A stretch of DNA of 64,000 nucleotides. Source: JBEEOW01 sp041191405 (GTDB taxonomy: Bacteria > Bacteroidota > Bacteroidia > Cytophagales > UBA9547). The notes beneath the pieces were generated by a model that was not told the origin of the DNA, did not search any database, and saw only the letters and a list, made by a program, of their open reading frames with translations. Both the position numbers and the translations under genes were made by a program. Below are positions 53,701-60,172 of the stretch, piece by piece; the stretch's first letter is position 1, and every line of letters begins with the position of its first letter. Location: positions 124,001 to 188,000 of the forward strand of contig JBEEOW010000001.1 of the NCBI GenBank assembly GCA_041191405.1. Direction: 5' to 3'.

Positions 53701-54530
53701 ATATAGATCAGCATATTACTAAATTTACTTATAAAGAGTTAGATGGAGTAAATGTTATTTTAGCAGAGGATAACAAAGTAAATCAGGTAGTTGCATCGCA
53801 ACTTTTAAGAAAATGGGGTATTAATTTTTTAATTGCCAATCATGGTCAAGAAGTGTTGGATTTACTTCAAAACAACAAACACATCCAACTAATTTTGATG
53901 GATTTACAAATGCCTGTTTTGAATGGATTTGAAACTACAATAAAACTTAGAGAAAGTTCAGATACTTATTTGAATACAATGCCTATTGTAGCTTTAACAG
54001 CTGATGTTTTTCCAGAAATTAAGCAAAAAGTGTTTGAGGTAGGTATGAATTTTTATGTAACAAAACCTTTTGAACAAATTCAATTATTTGAAGCAATTTT
54101 AAATTATAAAAAGGAATTTGATAAAGCTGAAGTTGAAAATATAGAAAATGAACATACTGAATTTAAATTAATTAATAATATGAATTTGATAGGTGAATAC
54201 ATCAATTTAAATGAATTGGTAGAAATGGTTAGTGGAGATGAAGATACTTTATTAGTTATTTTATCTGAATTTGTTGAGGCAACTCCTGCTGATATGATAG
54301 CACTTAATAAATCAATTGAAGAACAAAACTTTGCTCAAATTATTGCAAATGCTCATAAACTAAAATCCTCATTTAGGCATTTAGGGATTAACTCATCAAT
54401 AATTCTTCAAGAAATTGAATATGCAGCCAAAAATAATGCCCCAATTGAAGAAATTAAAGAAAAATTAATTCAAGTAAATGTTGATTTTAATGGTGCAATG
54501 GACGAGGTTAATAAAATTTTAAATAATTAG
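50796..54530 (+). CDS. hybrid histidine kinase: membrane, 4 PAS, HisKA, receiver, Hpt
   Basis: 1244 residues. About six membrane helices lie in the first 165 residues, with no large extracytoplasmic domain. Four PAS domains follow, at about 175-290, 330-445, 460-580 and 600-715; the last (NSGYHDKQFFREMWATISHG) is related to the Aer-type PAS of the receptors. HisKA has H742 (NMSHEIRTPINAI), HATPase_c has DSGIGIAQDKLG and GGTGLGLAITKRIVEQ, the receiver has D1036 (LILMDLQMPVLNGFE), and the C-terminal Hpt has H1187 (NAHKLKSSFRHLG). A full phosphorelay in one chain, ready to pass phosphate to the neighbouring stand-alone receiver. It is last in the che series. Confidence 0.93.
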   Translation: MIINDFSYNQNLLKNYRNIILSCCILYPTFGVLHFFKGEEYLVLMLSRFLLCIILGIVYFKFYNFSDDIQKVSKFKDFIVWVVSLQLHAIFILGGFKEGYFVSLILSFFIALIVLENLKNLLFFNIYCILFSIVVIFLGKIKINEIHVVPVILAVTGYVAYLNAKGKKDMFHTLISNRNYYIDIINKTGDYIILTDSSVDKILGLNKAAAQLFQINDDSEIIGKNFSDYFVKQLNDRERNIFFQTLVKKSKASFEIEFINSEGKKMISLVDVSQIETDGKKVCLCVINNITEQKESQFKIKQLLEETRKNNTSLIQREALLSSTLKDLSESEAKFRAINDASPLGVFLTDKNGNCTYTNVNYQNIAGRDFNSLKNNGWLNVISEEDKDRVIFEWTKELENLNSFKFKSKHRYIKPNGDITWVQVNAAPIFDKNNNLTGFVGTASDINKDIAFETELQNAFDQIAEQQQILQTIIDNLPVTLVAKKVENGKDKITHWNKKAEEIYGVSRYEVIGSNQSLIYNNSSVSKLIVDEDSIKLNKQKLVSENELFTIDSRTYWLNSYVFPLVIDDDVKYLVTIQTDVTHQVQNQLELEAKYYEIDTWQKAIFSSALVSITDLKGTIIFVNQTFCNISGYSENELIGNNHNIVNSGYHDKQFFREMWATISHGNMWRGEVCNRTKSGLIYWVDTTIMPFLDSNGKVEKYMSIRFDITKRKLFETEIILAKEQAENAVKAKSAFLSNMSHEIRTPINAIIGLTDLMLQEFGIPEQVFQNIETVKFSADHLLVLVNDILDFSKLEADKVVFEEVNFNLYQLLNNVNKTVVIKATEKNLQIELNIDNAIDFELVGDPYRLNQILLNLASNAIKFTHEGSIGISVKLIENTENNAVLLFSVKDSGIGIAQDKLGILFQNFTQANSDITRLYGGTGLGLAITKRIVEQQNGKVWVESELGVGSTFFIKLPFLKNNNKIKRDIDQHITKFTYKELDGVNVILAEDNKVNQVVASQLLRKWGINFLIANHGQEVLDLLQNNKHIQLILMDLQMPVLNGFETTIKLRESSDTYLNTMPIVALTADVFPEIKQKVFEVGMNFYVTKPFEQIQLFEAILNYKKEFDKAEVENIENEHTEFKLINNMNLIGEYINLNELVEMVSGDEDTLLVILSEFVEATPADMIALNKSIEEQNFAQIIANAHKLKSSFRHLGINSSIILQEIEYAAKNNAPIEEIKEKLIQVNVDFNGAMDEVNKILNN

Positions 54531-54544
54531 TTACTCAATTTACT

Positions 54545-54661
54545 TTATTCAAAAGTAACAGTTTCTCTTAATTCATGGGAAAATGCATCTGAAGCATTTT
54601 TATCAACAACTTCAAAAGTTATTGTAACTAGAGATAAGATTTTTAATTGATTTTTTAAGCT
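54545..54661 (-). pseudogene. possible C-terminal remnant of a lost gene
   Basis: On the minus strand a 39-codon open stretch ends in TAA at 54545-54547. Its last 27 codons read like a real protein end (VTITFEVVDKNASDAF, then SHELRETVTFE). The stretch starts after an in-frame TGA and has no ATG, GTG or TTG start. Base composition is less AT-rich than in the neighbouring gaps. I do not recognise the protein. It may equally be chance. Confidence 0.3.
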
Positions 54662-54710
54662 TCATCAATGTGTAAGTATTTTTTAATTAGGTATAAACAT
54701 TGTCCTTTCT

Positions 54711-54718
54711 TACATTTG
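54711..54718 (+). promoter_or_regulatory. possible -7 element of the ABC transporter gene
   Basis: TACATTTG matches TAnnTTTG and ends 5 bp before the ATG at 54724, the same spacing as in front of the kinase gene at 28577. There is no convincing TTTG upstream. If used, the message would be leaderless. Confidence 0.4.
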
Positions 54719-54723
54719 TAATT

Positions 54724-56508
54724 ATGAAAGAACTACTTTATCTAAATAAATATTTTTTAAAGTACAAATGGCATTTATTGCTAGGAATTATTTTTGTAAT
54801 TGCTTCTGCATTATTTAATGTAATGCCAGCACAATTGGTTCGTAAATCTTTTAACCTTATTACTGAGCAGTTAAAAGAATATTACAAACTGAAGGGGACT
54901 GATAAAGAAATTTATTTTTTAGAAACATTTGATTATCATATACTAAAGTACTCACTTTTGATTTTAGGTATGGCTTTAATTAAAGGAATATTTTTATTTT
55001 TTAAGCGACAAACACTCATCGTTATGTCTAGATTAATTGAAAATGACTTGAAAAATGAAATTTATCAACATTATCAAACCTTGTCTTTTTCATTTTACAA
55101 ACAAAACAATACAGGCGATTTAATGAATCGTATCTCAGAAGATGTTAGTAAAGTTCGAATGTATATTGGTCCAGCAATAATGTATGGCTTGGATTTAGTG
55201 GCCATTTTTGTAATTGTAATTACTTGTATGTTAACAGTTAGTGTTAAGTTAACTGTTTGTGTTTTAGCTCCATTACCAATTTTATCATTAATGATATACT
55301 TGGTAAGTAGTACAATGGAAAAACGTAGTACATTGATTCAGAAAAGTTTATCTGCACTTTCAACTTTTACTCAAGAAGCTTTTTCTGGAATTAGGGTAAT
55401 TAAAGCTTATGTACGAGAAAATGATTCTCATCAAAAAATGATTTTTGAAAGTGAAAATTATAGAGAGCAAACGCTAAGTTTAACCCGAGTTCAAGCATTT
55501 TTTCAACCTTTAATGTTGGGAATGATTGGTTTAAGTGTAATTTTGGTTGTGTTTGTTGGTGGAAATGAGGTGATTGAAGGTAGGTTAGATGTTGGTGTTA
55601 TTGCTGAGTTTATTATGTATGTTTACTTGTTAACTTGGCCAGTAACTTCACTTGGTTGGACAACCTCTTTGGTGCAACGTGCAGCTGCTTCTCAAAAACG
55701 TATCAACGAATTTCTAAGAATAAATTCATCATTACCAAACAAACCTCAAATTGAAACTGAACAAATAAATGGTGAAATTACTTTTCAAAATGTATCGTTA
55801 ACATATTCTGATTCTGGAATTAATGCTTTGAAAAATGTTAGTTTTAATATTCCTGCTGGTAGTTCATTGGGTGTATTAGGAACTACAGGTTCTGGAAAAA
55901 GTACCTTGGCAAATTTAATAACTCGCATGTATGATACTTCAGAGGGAAAAATTCTTTTTGATGGAAAATTGATTAAAGATTTTGATATTCGAGTAATCAG
56001 AAAAAATATAGGTTATGTACCTCAAGATGGATTTTTATTTTCAGATACCATAAGAAATAATATTGCATTTGGTAGGGATGAAATTAGTGAATCTGAATTG
56101 GTTAGAGTAGCTACTTTGGCTGATTTACATCAAAATGTATTGAATTTTCCTGATGGATATGATACCATTTTAGGGGAAAGAGGTATTACACTTTCTGGTG
56201 GACAAAAACAACGTGTTTCCATAGCAAGAGCAATTGCAGTTGAACCAACTGTTTTATTATTAGATGATTGTCTTTCAGCAGTTGATACAAAAACTGAAAA
56301 CACTATTCTGAATAATTTAAAGCAGGTGATGATAAACCGTACTTCAGTAATTATTTCACATAGAGTTTCGTCTGTTAAACTTTGCGAAAATATTATAGTT
56401 TTACATGAAGGCGAGATTGTTGAACAAGGTTCTCATGAACAATTAATGCAAAAACAAGGCGAATATTTCAATCTTTATCAAAAACAATCAGAGGGTAGTA
56501 TAGAATGA
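54724..56508 (+). CDS. ABC exporter half-transporter (membrane plus ATPase)
   Basis: 594 residues from the ATG at 54724; an earlier in-frame TTG lies upstream of the likely -7 element. Type IV exporter: six membrane helices in residues 1-320, then the ATPase domain. Walker A is GTTGSGKST near 388, Q-loop YVPQDGFLFSDT near 436, signature LSGGQKQRVSIARA near 492, and Walker B VLLLDDCLSAVDT near 514. The residue after the Walker B Asp is Asp rather than the catalytic Glu, as in the degenerate subunits of heterodimeric exporters. No partner half is adjacent. Multidrug or lipid export is plausible; the substrate is unknown. Overlaps the next gene by 4 bp (ATGA). Confidence 0.93.
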   Translation: MKELLYLNKYFLKYKWHLLLGIIFVIASALFNVMPAQLVRKSFNLITEQLKEYYKLKGTDKEIYFLETFDYHILKYSLLILGMALIKGIFLFFKRQTLIVMSRLIENDLKNEIYQHYQTLSFSFYKQNNTGDLMNRISEDVSKVRMYIGPAIMYGLDLVAIFVIVITCMLTVSVKLTVCVLAPLPILSLMIYLVSSTMEKRSTLIQKSLSALSTFTQEAFSGIRVIKAYVRENDSHQKMIFESENYREQTLSLTRVQAFFQPLMLGMIGLSVILVVFVGGNEVIEGRLDVGVIAEFIMYVYLLTWPVTSLGWTTSLVQRAAASQKRINEFLRINSSLPNKPQIETEQINGEITFQNVSLTYSDSGINALKNVSFNIPAGSSLGVLGTTGSGKSTLANLITRMYDTSEGKILFDGKLIKDFDIRVIRKNIGYVPQDGFLFSDTIRNNIAFGRDEISESELVRVATLADLHQNVLNFPDGYDTILGERGITLSGGQKQRVSIARAIAVEPTVLLLDDCLSAVDTKTENTILNNLKQVMINRTSVIISHRVSSVKLCENIIVLHEGEIVEQGSHEQLMQKQGEYFNLYQKQSEGSIE

Positions 56509-57389
56509 AAAAGCTTGTTTTAATATTACTTTTTAACTTTTTGATTTTAAATCTTTTTGCTCAAATTGATTCAGCGAAAGCAATCCAAAATAAACGGAAA
56601 ATTGTATTTACCTCAGCAGGTACATTTTATGTTGGTTTATATACAAGTTTAGGAGTTTTGTGGTATAGTAAAGAAAAAACTACACCATTTCATTTTTTTA
56701 ATGATAATAAAGAATGGATGCAAGTGGATAAAATGGGGCATGCACTTTCTGCTTATGCACTTAGCGATGCTGGTGTAAAAACTATGTTAACTTTAAAATA
56801 TCCCAAACAAAAAGCGTATTTATTGGGTAGTTTAACTGGTGTGATTTTTCAAACTCCAATTGAAATTTTTGATGGTTTTATGGCAGATTATGGAGCATCG
56901 GTAGGAGATGCAGTTGCTAATGTTTCAGGTTCAGCATTTTGTTATACACAATATTCACTTTGGGACGAGATAAGGATTCAACCTAAATTTAGTTTTAAAC
57001 AAACAAATTTTAGAGATATAAGTCCGAGACCAAATTTGCTTGGTTCATCTTGGACTGACCAATGGCTCAAAGATTATAACGGTCAAACTTATTGGTTGTC
57101 GTTTAATATTATTCAATTAAGTAATAATAAGATTCCATTTCCAAAATGGTTAAATGTAGCAATCGGTACAGGAGCTAGCAATATGTTAACCTCAAATTTT
57201 GAGGAAAATACTGCATTAGGTTATCGTCCATATAGGAGATATTCGCTTTCACTAGATGTTGATTTTAGAGCCATTCCAACTAAAAATCCATTTTTGAAAA
57301 AACTATTTAACGCAGTAAATTATTTGAAAGTACCTTTCCCTACTTTACAATATAGTACCAAACATGGCTTTGAAGGAACTTGGTATTGA
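56505..57389 (+). CDS. DUF2279-like envelope protein
   Basis: 294 residues. Signal peptide MKKLVLILLFNFLILNLFAQ. The part WMQVDKMGHALSAYALSDAG near residue 70 matches the DUF2279 signature (W..D..GH...AY), followed by hydrophobic segments AYLLGSLTGVIFQTPIEIFD and DYGASVGDAVANVSGSAFCY. The second half (IRIQPKFSFKQTNFRDISPR and beyond) is beta-rich. Function is not established for the family. The ATGA overlap with the ABC transporter gene suggests translational coupling and a common envelope role. Confidence 0.78.
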   Translation: MKKLVLILLFNFLILNLFAQIDSAKAIQNKRKIVFTSAGTFYVGLYTSLGVLWYSKEKTTPFHFFNDNKEWMQVDKMGHALSAYALSDAGVKTMLTLKYPKQKAYLLGSLTGVIFQTPIEIFDGFMADYGASVGDAVANVSGSAFCYTQYSLWDEIRIQPKFSFKQTNFRDISPRPNLLGSSWTDQWLKDYNGQTYWLSFNIIQLSNNKIPFPKWLNVAIGTGASNMLTSNFEENTALGYRPYRRYSLSLDVDFRAIPTKNPFLKKLFNAVNYLKVPFPTLQYSTKHGFEGTWY

Positions 57390-57407
57390 TTGGGGGAGTC
57401 TATTTTA

Positions 57408-57446
57408 AACCGAAAACTGATTACCGAAAACTGAAAACTGACAACT
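57408..57446. repeat. dispersed CCGAAAACTGA-type repeat
   Basis: Several CGAAAACTGA/CTGAAAACTGACAACT words lie between the DUF2279 gene and the topoisomerase gene. This is the same family as at 13968-14067 and 44502-44532; here without an inverted partner. Confidence 0.6.
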
Positions 57447-57480
57447 TTAAACTAAATTAGCATTGTTACATCTAAATATT

Positions 57481-57488
57481 TATATTTG
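57481..57488 (+). promoter_or_regulatory. predicted -7 element of the topoisomerase gene
   Basis: TATATTTG fits TAnnTTTG. A TTG at 57463-57465 lies 15 bp upstream, a little short of the usual spacing. The ATG at 57512 follows after 23 bp. Confidence 0.45.
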
Positions 57489-57511
57489 TAACATTGCCTA
57501 TTTTCAATAAT

Positions 57512-60172
57512 ATGAGTGAAGAAAACAACAACGATATAAACGACAGTCAATCAGAGGAGTTAAATGCTGGCCAGGATGATGCAATACATGACATTACCAC
57601 GGTATCAGGTTTATATGAAAACTGGTTTTTAGAATATGCATCTTATGTAATTCTTGAACGTGCTGTGCCCGCTATTGAAGATGGTTTCAAGCCTGTACAA
57701 CGCCGTATTTTGCACGCCATGCGTGAAATGGAAGATGGTCGTTTTAACAAGGTTGCAAATATTATTGGGTCAACCATGCAGTATCACCCACATGGTGATG
57801 CATCTATTGGAGATGCCATTGTTGCACTTGGACAAAAAAACTTATTAATTGATACTCAGGGTAACTGGGGTGATATTCGTACGGGAGATGGTGCAGCTGC
57901 GCCTCGTTATATTGAGGCACGTTTATCTAAATTTGCACTTGATGTTACTTTTAACCCTGACACTACTGAGTGGGGACTTTCATACGATGGTAGAAAAAGA
58001 GAACCAGTAACTTTACCCGTAAAATTTCCATTACTTTTAGCACAAGGCGTTGAAGGTATTGCTGTTGGTTTGTCAACCAAGGTATTACCTCACAATTTTT
58101 GCGAATTAATTGAAGCTTCAATTGCCATTTTAAAAGGCGAACAAACCAATATTTTACCCGATTTCCCTACAGGTGGTTTGATGGATGCATCAAATTACAA
58201 TGGGGGAGTGCGTGGAGGTAAAATTAGGGTTCGTGCTAAAATTGAAGAACTTGATAAAAAAACATTGGTTATCAAGGAAATTCCTTTCGGAACTACTACT
58301 ACATCTTTGATTGAAAGTATTATTAAAGCAAATGATACTGGTAAAATTAAAATCAAGAAAGTAATAGATAACACAGCCAAAGAGCTTGAAATTCAGGTAC
58401 AATTGCAACCAGGAGTATCGCCAGATATTACTATGGATGCTTTGTATGCATTTACTGATTGTGAAATTTCAATTTCACCAAATGCCTGTGTAATCAGCGA
58501 AGAAAAACCACTATTTTTGAATGTAAATGAAATTTTACGAATCTGTACTTTCAGAACTAAAGATTTACTTCGTCAAGAATTAGAGATTGAATTAAACGAG
58601 TTAAAAGAAAAAATATTCTTTACTTCTTTATTGAAAATCTTTATTACCGAAGGGATGTATAAAGATGCAAGATACGAACAATCAGGTAGTTTTGACAAAT
58701 GTTGCGAAGTATTGGATGAATTATTTACACCATTTTTCCCATTATTTTATCGTGCAATAACTGTTGACGATTATCGAAAATTAATTGAAAAACCACTATC
58801 AAGCATTACAAGATTTGATGTTTCAAAAGTTGAAGATGCAATAAAATCTCTTGAAGATTTAATTGCAAAAGCAATGAAAAACTTAAAATACATCAATGAT
58901 TTTACCATAGCTTATTACCAAAATTTACTTGCTAAATATGGAAAAGGCAGGGAACGCAAAACCGAAATTAGAGCATTTGATGTAATTACAGCTCAGGCAG
59001 TTGCAGCTGCAAATGAAAAATTATATGTAAATCGCAAAGAAGGTTTTGTTGGTTTTGGATTGAAAAAAGACGAATATATTTGTGATTGTTCAGACTTAGA
59101 TGATATCATTGCTTTCTGTGGTGATGGTAAATATAAAGTAGTCAAAATTCAAGACAAAGTATTTGTTAATAAGGATATTATACATGCTGCTGTGTTCAAA
59201 AAGAACGACGAACGCATGGTTTACAATGCCGTTTATTTAGATGGAGCCACAGGTAGAACCATGGTTAAACGTTTCAAAGTTACAGGTGTAACCCGTGACA
59301 AAGAATACGATGTTACCTTAGGTACCAAAGGCTCAAAAATTCTATATTTCTCAGCCAATCCAAATGGTGAGGCAGAAACAATTTCAGTTCAATTAACTCC
59401 TGCAAGTGCTGCACGTTCAAAAGTTTTTGATTATTCATTCTCTGAAATTGAAATCAAAGGTAGGGCTTCGCAAGGAAATACTTTAACAAAATATCCAGTT
59501 CGTAAAATAACATTTAAGTCATCTGGAGGTTCTACACTTGGAGGAATTGATGTTTGGTACGACGATATTATTTCTCGCTTAAATACCGATGGTAGAGGTA
59601 AAAAACTAGGCAAATTCTTTAGCGATGATAAAATATTGTTAGTTCGTAAAGATGGTACAGTTGAACTTACAACTTATGAATTATCAAATCGTTATGAAAA
59701 TTCAGAAATCGTATTAATGGAGAAATTTGATGCTGATAAACCAATTTCTATTATTTATTACGATGGTGCTCAGCAATTACATTTTGTAAAACGATTCAGA
59801 GTTGAAAACCAAACTGTAGATAAAAAAACACTCATTATATCAGATGCTAAAGGTTCAAAACTTGAAGTTGTAACTACCTCAAAACAACCACAAGTTGAAG
59901 TAGAGTTAGTTAAAAAAGACAATTCACGTGAATCGAAAATATTTGATTTAGATATGCTTATCGACGTAAAAGGTTGGAAAGCAATGGGTAATAGATTGAG
60001 TAGTTTCAAAGTTGATAAAATAGTTTTACTTGAACCTGAAGTTGTAGAACCTAATTCTACTTCATCAGTAAACGAAGATAATTCAAATTCAGATGGCGAA
60101 ATTGCTCCAGGTACTACCATTGAATTAAGCACAACTCCTAAAAAAGATAATAACCAATTAGGTTTATTTTAA
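57512..60172 (+). CDS. DNA gyrase/topoisomerase IV subunit A
   Basis: Breaks and rejoins DNA through a catalytic Tyr, Y133 in AAAPRYIEARLSKFA. 886 residues from the ATG at 57512; an in-frame TTG further up is not needed. N-terminal start YENWFLEYASYVILERAVPA, then GFKPVQRRILHAM and QYHPHGDASIGDAIV (quinolone-region motif). The C-terminal wrapping domain from about 520 has blade-like repeats (EGFVGFGLKKDEYICDCSDL) but no clear GyrA-box QRRGGKG; that favours the topoisomerase IV (ParC) role annotated for Bacteroidota homologues. The tail is Ser/Asn-rich and ends NNQLGLF. No parE is adjacent. The next gene's ATG overlaps its stop by one base. Confidence 0.92.
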   Translation: MSEENNNDINDSQSEELNAGQDDAIHDITTVSGLYENWFLEYASYVILERAVPAIEDGFKPVQRRILHAMREMEDGRFNKVANIIGSTMQYHPHGDASIGDAIVALGQKNLLIDTQGNWGDIRTGDGAAAPRYIEARLSKFALDVTFNPDTTEWGLSYDGRKREPVTLPVKFPLLLAQGVEGIAVGLSTKVLPHNFCELIEASIAILKGEQTNILPDFPTGGLMDASNYNGGVRGGKIRVRAKIEELDKKTLVIKEIPFGTTTTSLIESIIKANDTGKIKIKKVIDNTAKELEIQVQLQPGVSPDITMDALYAFTDCEISISPNACVISEEKPLFLNVNEILRICTFRTKDLLRQELEIELNELKEKIFFTSLLKIFITEGMYKDARYEQSGSFDKCCEVLDELFTPFFPLFYRAITVDDYRKLIEKPLSSITRFDVSKVEDAIKSLEDLIAKAMKNLKYINDFTIAYYQNLLAKYGKGRERKTEIRAFDVITAQAVAAANEKLYVNRKEGFVGFGLKKDEYICDCSDLDDIIAFCGDGKYKVVKIQDKVFVNKDIIHAAVFKKNDERMVYNAVYLDGATGRTMVKRFKVTGVTRDKEYDVTLGTKGSKILYFSANPNGEAETISVQLTPASAARSKVFDYSFSEIEIKGRASQGNTLTKYPVRKITFKSSGGSTLGGIDVWYDDIISRLNTDGRGKKLGKFFSDDKILLVRKDGTVELTTYELSNRYENSEIVLMEKFDADKPISIIYYDGAQQLHFVKRFRVENQTVDKKTLIISDAKGSKLEVVTTSKQPQVEVELVKKDNSRESKIFDLDMLIDVKGWKAMGNRLSSFKVDKIVLLEPEVVEPNSTSSVNEDNSNSDGEIAPGTTIELSTTPKKDNNQLGLF

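Noticed and set aside
36566..54530. Flagellar chemotaxis operon
   Set aside because: No flagellar structural, switch or export gene is found anywhere in the window.
57654..57848. 64-residue frame within the topoisomerase gene
   Set aside because: It is an out-of-frame shadow over the conserved DNA-breaking region.
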